64,000 nucleotides of DNA, taken from Candidatus Fermentibacteraceae bacterium (lineage in GTDB: Bacteria > Fermentibacterota > Fermentibacteria > Fermentibacterales > JCC-6). The notes under the pieces were generated by a model. It saw nothing but the letters and a program-made list of their open reading frames with translations. It was not told the DNA's origin and ran no database searches. The stretch covers positions 1-64,000 of the forward strand of contig JADGDO010000010.1 in NCBI GenBank assembly GCA_016744855.1, written 5' to 3'. This document shows positions 8,263 through 17,622 of the stretch, in pieces (positions within the stretch are counted from its first letter, which is position 1; each line of letters opens with the position of its first letter). A program made the translations under genes and the position numbers.

Positions 8263-9101
8263 CGAAAGAAACGAAAGCTGCACTTCTAATGACTGCTGCA
8301 GCATTTTTCCTCTCACTTGTTCCACTTGCTGTAAAACTTGTTCCCGCTGATTCCGGTGTACCAACCAGCGAGAAGCTTGTGGCCAGAGGCTTGGTGGCAG
8401 TGATAGTAACGTTCATTCTTATGAAACGAAAGGGAGAATCTCTGGTATCGGGGAAACCTTCCCTGTTGTTCTTGAGAAGTGCACTCGGAACAATTGGAAT
8501 GATTCTTTACTTTGTAGCCCTAGAAACTCTTCCCCTTGCCGAAACCGTGACAGTAAACAAGTTGAGCCCTTTCTTTGTTCTCCTTTTCTCCTGGATATTC
8601 CTCGGTGAAAAGCTGAAAAAAGTACAGATACTCGCCATCTGCACGGCTTTTGCGGGGGTCGCTCTTGTTGCAAGACCGACAGGAATGACATTTAACAATG
8701 CCATGCTTCTTGCACTTGCTTCTGCAGTTTTTGCAGGAGCAGCCTACACCACCCTGCGGGCTCTCCGTAACTATGACTCACCGCTGCGGGTGGTTTTCTG
8801 GTTCAGCCTTTTCTCCGTGACAGCATTCCTGCCAAAAACGATTGTAGACGGAGTAATGCCCACCAGGGCTACAATTCTTCCGCTGCTGGGAATAGGTGTT
8901 GCAGGTGTTTTGGGACAAGTTTTGATGACAAGCGCTTACAGATATGCAACAGGCGGCAGAGTGGCAATTTACGGTTATCTCAGTGTTGTATTCTCAGTGC
9001 TCTGGCAGATTACTGTATTCAATGATGTTCCAACTGCTCCCGTTCTTGCAGGAGCTGCTCTTGTTATGACGGCGGGTTGGATAAATTACAAACTAGGATG
9101 A
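8259..9101 (+). CDS. EamA/DMT-superfamily transporter (10 TM)
   Basis: The gene begins with TTG at 8259, overlapping the DUF362 stop. The 280-residue product consists almost entirely of two EamA repeats of five membrane helices each. Features include ARGLVAVIVTFILM, LPLAETVTVNKLSPFFVLLFSWIFLGEKL in the first repeat and GVAGVLGQVLMTSAYRYATGG in the second. The family exports metabolites such as amino acids and related compounds; the substrate is not readable. Overlap with the DUF362 gene implies one transcript. A strong hairpin follows the stop codon. Confidence 0.88.
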   Translation: MTKETKAALLMTAAAFFLSLVPLAVKLVPADSGVPTSEKLVARGLVAVIVTFILMKRKGESLVSGKPSLLFLRSALGTIGMILYFVALETLPLAETVTVNKLSPFFVLLFSWIFLGEKLKKVQILAICTAFAGVALVARPTGMTFNNAMLLALASAVFAGAAYTTLRALRNYDSPLRVVFWFSLFSVTAFLPKTIVDGVMPTRATILPLLGIGVAGVLGQVLMTSAYRYATGGRVAIYGYLSVVFSVLWQITVFNDVPTAPVLAGAALVMTAGWINYKLG

Positions 9102-9127
9102 TCCCCTTCCGAAGAGGGGGATCATCC
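9096..9127. terminator. Bidirectional hairpin between convergent genes
   Basis: An 11-base perfect stem, GGATGATCCCC (9096-9106) and GGGGATCATCC (9117-9127), has a 10-base loop. It overlaps the DMT stop and ends 9 bases before the end of the deiminase gene, so it can serve both directions. No long T-run follows. Confidence 0.7.
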
Positions 9128-9136
9128 ATCTTGGTT

Positions 9137-10783
9137 CTATCTCAGTAAAACAGCTCTTGCTGTAGATATTGATCCGTTGTGAAGGAATCTGGCAAAGTAT
9201 ACTCCATCAGCTGATTCATCAGCTGGGTGCCATTCCATCAGACCGGTTTCATCGGCAACTGAATTGTGCACGAGTCTTCCAGATGCATCAAACACAGAGA
9301 ATTCTGTGGAAGGCTGTCCGGAAAATACCAGAGAGCTGCTGAATGGATTGGAGCCGAGCATCATCGGAGAAATAGCAGAAACACCATTAGTCGCTATACC
9401 TGTTGATGAGACTGTGTACTGATTAAACCAGGTTTCAGGTGCATGCTGGGGATGAGAGCTCTCTCTTCCAGAGGAATCTTCTGCCTTTATGTAGTACTCA
9501 ACCAGAGAGCCACCGGGGCTCGAAGGGATAACAGCAGTGTAAACATCAGAATCAGTCTCTGTCATTGATAATTCTGAAAAGCTACCGGAATCAACTCTGT
9601 AGAAAACACTTGCTGAAGTGAGTGTATTCGCAGGGTTCGGCATAATGAATGCTTCGATGGAAACAGGATAACCAGACTGCTCGGTATTCACTGGAGTATG
9701 AAGAAGTTGAAGCATGTATCTGTCCATGACATTTCTGCTTCTGCAGTGAAGCGCATCTGTATTCTGGAAATCAGAATAGTAGAAAGGCTTTACTGTGTAA
9801 CCGGGAAGTGCTGCTTCAAATGCAGCGGCAGCTGGTGTGTCATTACCTGTATTCCAGACGGGCATGTAGTAGGTATCGTTGTGAAGAAGGCCATTAACAT
9901 AGCCCTCTTCCCCAGCGGAATAAACTCTGAACACATTCCAGGGATGTCCGTAGGGTGATGCTGAAGCCGCAATCATGTCGGCAGTAGCTTCAATTGCAGC
10001 GTAATCCTCATGAGAAGGGGGCACCTGAAGTACCATTATTTTGTCGGGGCTTAAAATCTTGCTCCAGCAGTCTATGTGATCGATGTAACTCTGCTGTGGA
10101 TCATCGAAAGTCGTGTACTGAGTAACTCCCAGGTATTCTTCCATCTGTTCATCAACCCATGTGTCGGAATGAGGGTCCTCCACATAAACAAGATCGGTAG
10201 ACATAGCTTCTCCCAAACCACCGGACATGTAATTGCCCCCGGTATGGATGAGATCAGATGCGTAAACGGGGATCCCCCACTGGTCTCCTATCACCTGAGG
10301 GATAAGATCATCCAGAGGTCTTGGTCTGTTGTAGTCGTAATCAAAAATACCCTGTGTTCCATCTGCAAGAACGATAAACCATGGACCGTAATCCCGAACC
10401 CAGATGGAATTAGATCCCCCTGTAATAAATTCTGTATTGCTCATATTAACTCCGGCTGAAGTTAGAGCAGAAGTGGCTGAGGCCTGATTGGAAGATGAAC
10501 ATATAACCCAGAGCTCACTGTTGTTTGAAACATCAACAAGAAAACTGTAAGGAACACCCAAAGGCCATCTGACCATAACACCTGTTGCCGGTTCGAATTC
10601 ACCAGGATTTCTTACACCGGACGGTGGTGGGTCTGTGCTATCCTGATATGATCCAATCTCGGAAACTCTTGTTAGTTCTTCATCTGTAAAGCCGATTGGA
10701 AGAAGCTCCTCCTGACCGCAAACAGACATCTCAGTTGCAAACACCATGGAAACTGCTAAAAAAACGATTACTAATGCCTTCAT
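9137..10783 (-). CDS. Secreted peptidylarginine deiminase (PPAD-like) with C-terminal sorting-like domain
   Basis: The start is ATG 10783 (MKALVIVFLAVSMVFATEMS signal peptide); the frame to 10867 would add an implausible tail overlapping the divergent gene. The 548-residue protein has an agmatine/peptidylarginine deiminase domain: WVRDYGPW (D131), YNRPRP (R153, R155), HTGGNYMSGG, DHIDCW (H236, D238), YVNG (N297) and LHCRSR (C347). The numbering almost equals that of Porphyromonas gingivalis PPAD as I recall it (D130, R152, R154, H236, D238, N297, C351). This includes the two arginines that select C-terminal arginine. An Ig-like module and a FlgD/type-A sorting-like C-terminus (FDASGRLVHN, then DGVYFARFL) follow. 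It probably citrullinates C-terminal arginines of peptides outside the cell, releasing ammonia. Confidence 0.85.
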   Translation of the reverse strand: MKALVIVFLAVSMVFATEMSVCGQEELLPIGFTDEELTRVSEIGSYQDSTDPPPSGVRNPGEFEPATGVMVRWPLGVPYSFLVDVSNNSELWVICSSSNQASATSALTSAGVNMSNTEFITGGSNSIWVRDYGPWFIVLADGTQGIFDYDYNRPRPLDDLIPQVIGDQWGIPVYASDLIHTGGNYMSGGLGEAMSTDLVYVEDPHSDTWVDEQMEEYLGVTQYTTFDDPQQSYIDHIDCWSKILSPDKIMVLQVPPSHEDYAAIEATADMIAASASPYGHPWNVFRVYSAGEEGYVNGLLHNDTYYMPVWNTGNDTPAAAAFEAALPGYTVKPFYYSDFQNTDALHCRSRNVMDRYMLQLLHTPVNTEQSGYPVSIEAFIMPNPANTLTSASVFYRVDSGSFSELSMTETDSDVYTAVIPSSPGGSLVEYYIKAEDSSGRESSHPQHAPETWFNQYTVSSTGIATNGVSAISPMMLGSNPFSSSLVFSGQPSTEFSVFDASGRLVHNSVADETGLMEWHPADESADGVYFARFLHNGSISTARAVLLR

Positions 10784-10855
10784 AAAAACCCTTCTTAACT
10801 GCGCGCGGGGAATTATATTATCGACCGGTAGCTTTGAAATCTTGAACGGAGGCGT

Positions 10856-11269
10856 ATGCAGAAACATATCATGTACAGCCTCGGAGCAACAGTGCTCTGG
10901 GGAGTCTGGGCAATACTGGTTAAAATTTCTTCAACAAGAATGGGGCATTGGCAATCCATCCTTATCTATACAGTCTTTTCTGTAGCTTGTGTATCAATTC
11001 TCTTTCTCGTCCAAGGGCAGAGCCTCAAAGAGGTTGACTTACCTGGAGTACTTATAGCCGGAACAGCAGGGATACTTGGAGGGCTGGCATTGATCCTTTT
11101 TCAAAAGGCTGTTTCATGCGGTCCGGTAAGTACATCAACTGCATTAACAGCCCTCTACCCTGTTTTTGCAATTGCTTTCGGAGTGTTCTTCCTGAAAGAA
11201 AATCTCTCATCTTTAAACATTATTGGTGTAATTCTGGCAGTTGCTGCAGGGGTTCTTATCTCTATTTGA
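10856..11269 (+). CDS. Single-repeat EamA-family membrane protein
   Basis: The protein has 137 residues with a start behind CGGAGG. It is about five hydrophobic helices, equal to one EamA repeat (LGATVLWGVWAILVKISS, then ALTALYPVFAIAFGVFFLKENLS, then ILAVAAGVLI). Such half-size proteins act as homodimers in the DMT superfamily. It is divergent from the deiminase gene, with only 72 bases between starts, so promoters must be back-to-back in 10784-10855. The substrate is unknown. Confidence 0.85.
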   Translation: MQKHIMYSLGATVLWGVWAILVKISSTRMGHWQSILIYTVFSVACVSILFLVQGQSLKEVDLPGVLIAGTAGILGGLALILFQKAVSCGPVSTSTALTALYPVFAIAFGVFFLKENLSSLNIIGVILAVAAGVLISI

Positions 11270-11351
11270 AAAAGAATCGTAAGATTGTATTATACATTGA
11301 TGATATATAGATTTAAAAATACCAAAGAAAACAACGAAAGGTTGAGCAAAA

Positions 11352-12500
11352 ATGGCAGTACCATTTCTTGATTTAAAAGCACAATATCTTCAGATAAAAG
11401 ATGAAGTAAAACCGGAAATAGATGATGTATTGGAAACCTGTTACTATGTTCTCGGCCCCAAAGTCAAGAATTTTGAAGAAAAATTCGCCGCCCTCTGCGG
11501 AGTAAAACACTGCGTTGCTCTTTCCAGTGGAACCGCCGCTGTTCATGGAATGATCTGGGCTGCTGATATACCTGCAGGAAGCGGCATGATAACCCCTCCC
11601 AACACTTTTACAGCAACAGCTGAAGGTATCGTTTTTGCCGGCCATGTTCCTGTTTTTGTTGATGCTGATCCTGTTACCTGGAACCTCTCTCCTGCTAAAA
11701 CAGAAGAGTTCCTTGCAGGGTGCTCATCAACCGGAAAGCCAATTGATCCCAAAACAGGTGTTGAAATTAAAGGAATAGTTGGTGTCGATCTGTACGGCCA
11801 GCCGGCAGACTACAAAGCACTACAGATAATTGCAGACAAGTACGGCCTTCATCTATTTGAAGACGCGGCCCAGTCGCATGATGGTTCCAGATTCGGTCAG
11901 AAAACCGGAAGTTTCGGGAATGCAGCAAGCTTTAGCTTTTACCCCGGAAAGAATATGGGAGCTTACGGCGAGGGTGGAGCAATAACAACAGACAGTGACG
12001 AGATTGCAGCAAGAATGAGAACTCTCCGCGACCATGGTTCAGAAGAGAAATACTACTACAACTTCATTGGTCACAACTACAGAATGAGTGCTTTCCAGGG
12101 TGGTGTACTTGGAGTAAAGACAAAGTACATTCACGAGTGGAATAACAACAGAATCGCTGCTGCTGCAAGATACGATTCACTTCTTGCAGGTCTTCCTGTA
12201 GAACTGCCGAAAGTCGCAGACGATACTCGTCATGTTTTCCACCTCTATGCTCTTCACACACCTGTTAGAGATAAACTGAGGGAATTCCTTGCCAGCAAAC
12301 AGATTGGTGCAGGTCTCCACTATCCGGAACCCCTTCATACTCAGAAAGCATATGCATACCTCGGATACTCAAAGGGAGATTTCCCTGTCTGTGAAAAAAA
12401 TGCCTATGAGAATATGACCCTACCCATGTTCCCGGAACTGGTAGAGGAACAGCAGGTTGAAGTAGCAGAAGCAATAAAGGTATTTTTCGAGAAGGGCTGA
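11352..12500 (+). CDS. DegT/DnrJ/EryC1/StrS-family sugar aminotransferase
   Basis: The protein has 382 residues, typical length. PLP-enzyme features include ALSSGTAAVHGMIWA, the aspartate in FEDAAQSHDGS (D171), and the Schiff-base lysine K200 in SFYPGKNMGAYGEGG. The family transaminates nucleotide keto-sugars used for surface polysaccharides and glycans. The gene directly precedes a polyprenyl glycosyl-1-phosphate transferase (2-base gap), which fits making an aminosugar and then loading it on a lipid carrier. PdxS/PdxT, which make its PLP cofactor, are encoded about 2 kb downstream. Confidence 0.9.
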   Translation: MAVPFLDLKAQYLQIKDEVKPEIDDVLETCYYVLGPKVKNFEEKFAALCGVKHCVALSSGTAAVHGMIWAADIPAGSGMITPPNTFTATAEGIVFAGHVPVFVDADPVTWNLSPAKTEEFLAGCSSTGKPIDPKTGVEIKGIVGVDLYGQPADYKALQIIADKYGLHLFEDAAQSHDGSRFGQKTGSFGNAASFSFYPGKNMGAYGEGGAITTDSDEIAARMRTLRDHGSEEKYYYNFIGHNYRMSAFQGGVLGVKTKYIHEWNNNRIAAAARYDSLLAGLPVELPKVADDTRHVFHLYALHTPVRDKLREFLASKQIGAGLHYPEPLHTQKAYAYLGYSKGDFPVCEKNAYENMTLPMFPELVEEQQVEVAEAIKVFFEKG

Positions 12501-12502
12501 GG

Positions 12503-13942
12503 GTGCTTTCAACAAAAAAACTTTCTCTCAATAGCAGATACTATGTGGCTGCAGTAATTGCGGATGCATTTACTGTGGCCATTGCTCTTTCTCTGGCTGT
12601 TCTTGTAAGATTTGGTCAGATCTCTGCTTTCCAGATCACGGAATACATTGGAACAGCTGCATTTTTCATGCTTGGCTATTACATTGTTTCTGTTATGGAA
12701 AATCTGTATTCTGTTAGAACTACTCTTAACAGACCTATGCTGCTGTATAGAACCATGAGAATGACTTTCATCGTAACCGGTGCCTTCATGCTTATGATTT
12801 TCATTTTCAAAGAATCGAAAGTTGTTTTCATAGACAGCAGGTTTGTTATTGTGTTTAACATGCTTGGGTGGCTGATTTTAACCCTTGCTAACAAACTAGT
12901 AATTCTTCCCGTTGTTTTCAAAAAACTGTACAGTGGAAAACGAAGCAGCAGATCGAATCTGCTTATCGCAGGTAATCCTACAAGAAATAAAAACATTGCC
13001 TCATTGCTTCGTCGCTCTACTATATACGCAGCAAATCAGAGGGTTTTACAATATCAGGAGGTTCTGCCTACTGAACCTGATGAAATCACTGAAACTGTAA
13101 TCAAACAGATAGAAGCACTCGGGTGCAGTGGAGTGGTGATTCTTTTTGATGAGAGACATGACATCAATTGCATCGCAGAGAGCTGCATTATTCTTAATGA
13201 TACCGGGATTCCATTTGTTATCTATGCCCCCCGTGTTCTTGACCTGGGGTATTTTGATCCCTGGTTCAGCCTAAGCGATTACGGAGCATTAACTTTTCTT
13301 ATAAAAAGAAAAGGCAATATAGAACTTTCGATCAGAAGATTCAGTGACGTGCTGCTTTCTTCACTTGGGTTAGTTATTCTTTCTCCTATTTTTATGGCTT
13401 CAGCACTGGCTGTGAAATTTTCCAGCAGGGGAACCGTTCTATTCAAGCAGGATAGGGTTGGTAGAAACCTGAAAAAGTTCGGCTTCTTGAAATTTCGTTC
13501 AATGAAAGCTGGTAACGAAAACGCAGATGACCATAAAAAATACTTCAAGGATTACGCTAAAGGTAAAACTGCGCAGGGCACTGGAAATACATTCAAATTG
13601 GATCAGACTCAAAGAGTTACAGGAGTCGGTCGAATCATTAGAAAAACTTCTATCGATGAACTTCCACAGCTTGTTAACGTTCTCAAGGGAGACATGTCCA
13701 TCGTCGGGCCAAGACCCTGTATCCCATATGAACTCGAGCATTACAACGGCTGGCAAAGAAGAAGATTCACTATCAAGCCGGGACTAACCGGAATATGGCA
13801 GGTATATGGTAGAAGCAGGCTTCCGTTTGATGAAGCTCAATTTCTGGATTTCCTGTACACCATAGACTCTGCACACTCACTCGATTTCAGATTGATTATG
13901 AAAACTATTCCTGTGGTTTTATTTGGAAAGGGTGGGCTGTAA
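12503..13942 (+). CDS. Polyprenyl glycosylphosphotransferase (WbaP/exopolysaccharide initiating sugar transferase)
   Basis: The start is GTG 12503, 2 bases after the aminotransferase stop, with GAGGGCTGAGG as a possible ribosome site. The 479-residue protein has four or so N-terminal membrane helices (13-120) and a CoA-binding-like middle domain. The catalytic bacterial sugar transferase domain comes last (about 275-479), with FKQDRVGRN, KFRSMKAG, TSIDELPQL, GDMSIVGPRP and KPGLTGIWQVYGRS. It transfers a sugar-1-phosphate to a polyprenyl phosphate in the inner membrane and so starts a surface glycan. No other glycosyltransferases follow, so the rest of that pathway lies elsewhere. Confidence 0.9.
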   Translation: MLSTKKLSLNSRYYVAAVIADAFTVAIALSLAVLVRFGQISAFQITEYIGTAAFFMLGYYIVSVMENLYSVRTTLNRPMLLYRTMRMTFIVTGAFMLMIFIFKESKVVFIDSRFVIVFNMLGWLILTLANKLVILPVVFKKLYSGKRSSRSNLLIAGNPTRNKNIASLLRRSTIYAANQRVLQYQEVLPTEPDEITETVIKQIEALGCSGVVILFDERHDINCIAESCIILNDTGIPFVIYAPRVLDLGYFDPWFSLSDYGALTFLIKRKGNIELSIRRFSDVLLSSLGLVILSPIFMASALAVKFSSRGTVLFKQDRVGRNLKKFGFLKFRSMKAGNENADDHKKYFKDYAKGKTAQGTGNTFKLDQTQRVTGVGRIIRKTSIDELPQLVNVLKGDMSIVGPRPCIPYELEHYNGWQRRRFTIKPGLTGIWQVYGRSRLPFDEAQFLDFLYTIDSAHSLDFRLIMKTIPVVLFGKGGL

Positions 13943-13956
13943 CAGCAGAAGGTTAT

Positions 13957-14328
13957 TTAGTTTCTTGTAACCCATGTGTGTTCAAGAATCCAACCTGCTA
14001 GAACCTCTTCAGAAAGCCCCTGCTGCATCCGCTCGACAGCACTGAAAACGTCATCTCTGAAAAGAATCAGCGAAGCTCCGGGTATATCAACCTGTAGCCC
14101 GGCAACAGGCCAACCGGCAGAAATGCTGTCTGCAAGTATAAAAAAGACTCCACCGTAATGTTTCAGCAATGAATCACCTTCTGCAAGGCTTCCTTCCATC
14201 TCTACTGTAAACAGATCCTCGCTTAGGACTGCCGAAGAAACGGGAAGTCCTTTGCTTAAACAGTCTTCAATAATGCCGCAAAAGGCTGTAGAAGTTATTG
14301 ATAATGCAAGAAGTATAACTATCTTCAA
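13957..14328 (-). CDS. Small exported protein of unknown function
   Basis: The start is TTG 14328, because GGAGG lies 6 bases before it and the product then begins with a good signal peptide (LKIVILLALSITSTAFCG). The longer frame to 14370 would place a hydrophilic stretch before it. The 123-residue protein has an acidic, Ser/Val-rich body (GVFFILADSISAGWPVAGLQV). No family was recognised. It is convergent with the sugar transferase gene and has no operon partner. Confidence 0.6.
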   Translation of the reverse strand: MKIVILLALSITSTAFCGIIEDCLSKGLPVSSAVLSEDLFTVEMEGSLAEGDSLLKHYGGVFFILADSISAGWPVAGLQVDIPGASLILFRDDVFSAVERMQQGLSEEVLAGWILEHTWVTRN

Positions 14329-14436
14329 GAATCCTCCATTGCTGAACAGGCTGACACATGGACTCCACATAATACAACACTTAAAGCAAAGTGTAAACGC
14401 CTTCCGGCAGGTTGAAATCTGTTGTATGTTACCGTC

Positions 14437-14853
14437 ATGATGAAACAGCTGTTAATACTTGTTTTTTGCGCATTGCCGGTACTGTCCCTGCCTTTGAGTG
14501 TTGAAACTTTTACAACCCTCGACAGGGAAATTGCTGGTCTAATGGATGCATGGGTAAATCTGACTGAGGGTTCCAGCAATGAGTCTGCCGGTTTGTTTAT
14601 GGCTGGAACCGCCATTTTGCGAGCTGAAGCAGCATTAGATGTTGCTGTAGCAAACAGCAGTGAGGCTCTTCCTTCAGAGGTATCTGTCTCATGGATATCT
14701 TACCTGAAGTCTTCAGCTGACTGCATCATTTTTTTCCAGGAAGCAGTGGGAAGGCCCTACAGTGTAGAACTGGAAGAAGTTCTTTTAGCATCTTTCGCCA
14801 GATGGGAAACCAGCGGCGAAGAATTTCTTGAGTCCGTTCAATCTACGAGGTAA
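14437..14853 (+). CDS. Small exported protein upstream of pdxS, unknown function
   Basis: I take ATG 14437 (or 14440) as start so that the product begins [20 protein letters not shown], a signal peptide. An in-frame ATG at 14422 is also possible. No strong ribosome site is visible. The 138-residue protein is mostly helical and Ala/Ser/Glu-rich ([19 protein letters not shown], then [25 protein letters not shown]). The family is unknown. It stops 4 bases before pdxS and so is probably in the same transcript. Confidence 0.6.
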   Translation: MMKQLLILVFCALPVLSLPLSVETFTTLDREIAGLMDAWVNLTEGSSNESAGLFMAGTAILRAEAALDVAVANSSEALPSEVSVSWISYLKSSADCIIFFQEAVGRPYSVELEEVLLASFARWETSGEEFLESVQSTR

Positions 14854-14857
14854 TATT

Positions 14858-15751
14858 ATGAGTTTTATTCGCGATGATGGCACTTGGAAAGTAAAAACAG
14901 GACACGCCCGTATGCTTAAGGGCGGAGTTATCATGGATGTTGTTAATGCAGAGCAGGCAAAAATTGCTGAGGAAGCTGGAGCTGTTGCAGTGATGGCCCT
15001 TGAAAGAGTCCCCGCAGACATTAGAGTACAGGGTGGCGTTGCCAGGATGTCTGACCCGGATATGATCAAGGGTATTCAGGCTGCAGTGACCATTCCAGTT
15101 ATGGCGAAGTGCCGTATCGGTCATTTTGCTGAAGCTCAGGTCCTTCAGGCACTAGAAATTGATTTCATTGACGAATCTGAAGTTCTTACTCCAGCTGATG
15201 AAGCCAACCATGTCAATAAGTGGGATTACAAAGTTCCATTTGTATGTGGGGCAACAGTACTTGAAGAAGCTCTCAGAAGAATTGCCGAAGGCGCTGCTAT
15301 GATCCGCACAAAGGGTGAAGCAGGAACAGGTAACGTTGTTGAAGCTGTCCGTCATGCCAGATCAGTTCTTGGTGAGATTAGAAAGCTTCAGGCAACTCCT
15401 TTTGAGGAACTTATGTCTTGCGCAAAGGTAATGGGTGCTCCTTATGAACTCGTTAAGTATGTACATGAAAACGGCAAGCTTCCTGTTGTAAACTTCGCTG
15501 CGGGTGGAATAGCAACTCCAGCAGATGCCTCTCTCATGATGCAGCTAGGACTTGACGGTGTTTTCGTAGGCAGCGGTATTTTCAAAAGTGGAAATCCTGC
15601 AGTAAGAGCAAAAGCAATTGTTGAAGCTGTCAGCCAGTTTGATAAGCCAGAGGTTATTGCCAGAGTCAGCGCGGGGCTTGGAGAAGCTATGGTTGGAATA
15701 AATATTTCTGATATTCCAGCAAATGAGAAGATGGCAAACAGGGGCTGGTAA
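14858..15751 (+). CDS. pdxS: Pyridoxal 5'-phosphate synthase lyase subunit PdxS
   Basis: The start is ATG 14858 behind ACGAGG. At 297 residues it has the normal length. PdxS hallmarks are [13 protein letters not shown] (D27), [27 protein letters not shown] with the Schiff-base lysine K84, [18 protein letters not shown] and [12 protein letters not shown]. With PdxT it joins ribose-5-phosphate, glyceraldehyde-3-phosphate and glutamine-derived ammonia into PLP (DXP-independent route), as a dodecamer. pdxT follows after 6 bases. Confidence 0.98.
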   Translation: MSFIRDDGTWKVKTGHARMLKGGVIMDVVNAEQAKIAEEAGAVAVMALERVPADIRVQGGVARMSDPDMIKGIQAAVTIPVMAKCRIGHFAEAQVLQALEIDFIDESEVLTPADEANHVNKWDYKVPFVCGATVLEEALRRIAEGAAMIRTKGEAGTGNVVEAVRHARSVLGEIRKLQATPFEELMSCAKVMGAPYELVKYVHENGKLPVVNFAAGGIATPADASLMMQLGLDGVFVGSGIFKSGNPAVRAKAIVEAVSQFDKPEVIARVSAGLGEAMVGINISDIPANEKMANRGW

Positions 15752-15757
15752 CGGAAG

Positions 15758-16348
15758 ATGAAACCATATATTGGGGTTCTTGCCCTTCAAGGCGGAGTTT
15801 CAGAACATGTAGACATGCTAAAGGCTGTTGGTTGTGATACTGTTGAGGTAAGACGTCCTGAGGACCTCAACGGCATTGCCGGTCTTGTTATGCCAGGTGG
15901 TGAATCTACAGCATTAATTAAGTTACTGGTAAGATGGAACCTCGTCGCACCAATCAGAACTCTTGCCGGCACAGGAATTCCCATTTGGGGAACCTGTGCC
16001 GGTTCTATTCTTCTTTCAAGCGAAATTTCAGAACGGGAACACAGAGTAGATCAACCAAGCCTGGAGCTGGCCCCTGTCAGAGCTGATAGAAACAGTTTTG
16101 GAAGACAGGTCGCAAGTTTTCAGGAAGACCTGATAATCAAGGGTCTTGAAGAACCTTTCCCCGGTGTTTTTATCCGGGCACCTCTGCTATTTCCCCTTTC
16201 GAACAGTTCAGAAATCCTATCTTCTGTTAGCGAGGGAGTGGTTTTTGTCAAATGCGGTAACATCTGGTTGAGCAGTTTCCATCCTGAACTTACAGATGAC
16301 ACGAGGGTCCACGCAATGTTTATAAGAGATGCTGTAATTGGCTCTTAG
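15758..16348 (+). CDS. pdxT: Pyridoxal 5'-phosphate synthase glutaminase subunit PdxT
   Basis: The protein has 196 residues. Class I glutaminase features of PdxT are LALQGGVSEH, MPGGEST, the nucleophile C80 in GTCAGSILL, and the H175/E177 pair in FHPELTDD. It hydrolyses glutamine and passes ammonia to PdxS. The order pdxS-pdxT with a 6-base gap is the usual one. The next gene starts 11 bases before its stop. Confidence 0.97.
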   Translation: MKPYIGVLALQGGVSEHVDMLKAVGCDTVEVRRPEDLNGIAGLVMPGGESTALIKLLVRWNLVAPIRTLAGTGIPIWGTCAGSILLSSEISEREHRVDQPSLELAPVRADRNSFGRQVASFQEDLIIKGLEEPFPGVFIRAPLLFPLSNSSEILSSVSEGVVFVKCGNIWLSSFHPELTDDTRVHAMFIRDAVIGS

Positions 16349-17216
16349 CCCTGACAAAGAATGCTTCGACTGCTTCAAAAGGGGGTTCGAAGATTTTGTA
16401 TCGAGGGCAGGTCTTTCAAGCAAAGAATTCAACAAACTCTTTAGCATTGTTGAAGTAAATTTGAAAGAAGGAATTACCCCTCCCCTGGCTGGTTCAGAAC
16501 CCTGGTACCTGCTGAGAAATGCATCTACCCAGGGAGATGATATTTTTCTGAGTGAAAAAAAATACTTCACAAATCAGATGCTTCTTCATTACAGTGAGTT
16601 GAAAGAGGTTTTTTTAACCGAAGAGTCTCCTGAAAGCGCTGCTCTTTCTGCGTCAACATGGTGCAACCTGATTGATGTCGGACAGGGTACCCCGCTCCCT
16701 GAAACAGAAGCACTTCTCAACATTCTGGCTTCCCCGCTCGCCCTCGATGAAAGAACTGATTTTGTAAATTCCCTGCAGAGTGCAGAAACTCTGCTTGTTC
16801 TCGGAGATAACGCTGGAGAAACAGTAATGGACAAGATGTTTCTTGATCTCACCTCTTTCACCGGGAAAAAGTATTACATGACTCGGGAACTTCCTGTAAT
16901 GAATGATGCCCTTCTGACTGATGCTGAAATGGCTGGGCTTCACGAAGTAGCAGAATTGATTTCAAGCGGTATTGATGTTCCCGCAGTGATTCCTGCGATG
17001 CTGAATGGGCATGCACTCGAGATATTCAACTCTGCTGATGTTATTCTGGCAAAAGGCCAGGGTAATTTTGAGGGTCTCTTCGGATTGAACGACCCGAGGA
17101 TCTTCCATTCATTCGTTGTAAAATGCCCAGTTGTCTCAAGAGCAACTGGAATGATTATTGGTGCAGGGGTTTTCAGCCGGTTTACCAACACAGGAGGCAA
17201 TAATGCCGATCTATGA
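16338..17216 (+). CDS. DUF89/ARMT1-like damage-control phosphatase family protein
   Basis: The start is TTG 16338, inside the end of pdxT. The 292-residue protein has an N-terminal CxxC (C9, C12), seen in the prokaryotic subgroup of DUF89. Metal-binding LLVLGDNAGETVMDK (D157, N158) and LAKGQGNFEGL match the family's conserved motifs. Family members remove phosphate from damaged or reactive sugar and cofactor phosphates with a divalent metal. Position behind pdxST hints at clearing reactive sugar-phosphate or PLP-pathway side products, which is inference. It is translationally coupled to pdxT. Confidence 0.85.
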   Translation: MALSPDKECFDCFKRGFEDFVSRAGLSSKEFNKLFSIVEVNLKEGITPPLAGSEPWYLLRNASTQGDDIFLSEKKYFTNQMLLHYSELKEVFLTEESPESAALSASTWCNLIDVGQGTPLPETEALLNILASPLALDERTDFVNSLQSAETLLVLGDNAGETVMDKMFLDLTSFTGKKYYMTRELPVMNDALLTDAEMAGLHEVAELISSGIDVPAVIPAMLNGHALEIFNSADVILAKGQGNFEGLFGLNDPRIFHSFVVKCPVVSRATGMIIGAGVFSRFTNTGGNNADL

Positions 17217-17616
17217 ATATTACTGCGATACATGTAACACCATATACCAGTTTCTTATCCGCGGGGCGAGAAAAACTGATGATCTTCAATGTCCTAAATG
17301 CAAAAAAACTGACATGAAGAGAGTAATGAGCGGATTCTCAACAACTTCTTCAAAATCCGCTTCTGATGATGACATGGCTGCCATGGCAAATATTGACGAA
17401 AACGACCCTAGATCAATGGCAAAAGCTGTTCGCAAAATGGCAGATGAAATGGGTGAAGATCTTGGACCCGAAATAGAACACGCTCTCGGAAGACTTGAGT
17501 CTGGAGAAGATCCAGAAAAGATTGAACAGGAGCTGGAAGAAATGGGATTCGGCAATGAGGACGGTCGGGGCGGAACCGGAGCCCCTTCTCCCAATCGGGA
17601 TCCAGGGCTCTACTAG
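17203..17616 (+). CDS. FmdB-family zinc ribbon protein
   Basis: The start is ATG 17203 behind AGGAGG. The 137-residue product opens MPIYEYYCDTCNTIYQFL and has the second CxxC in LQCPKCKKTDMKRVMSGF, the FmdB/CxxC_CxxC_SSSS zinc ribbon. The extra C-terminal part is acidic, with the helical stretches SMAKAVRKMADEMGEDLG and EHALGRLESGEDPEKIEQEL. The function of the family is unsettled (regulatory or chaperone-like). It overlaps the ARMT1-like gene by 14 bases and ends the pdx operon. Confidence 0.9.
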   Translation: MPIYEYYCDTCNTIYQFLIRGARKTDDLQCPKCKKTDMKRVMSGFSTTSSKSASDDDMAAMANIDENDPRSMAKAVRKMADEMGEDLGPEIEHALGRLESGEDPEKIEQELEEMGFGNEDGRGGTGAPSPNRDPGLY

Positions 17617-17622
17617 TAACGT

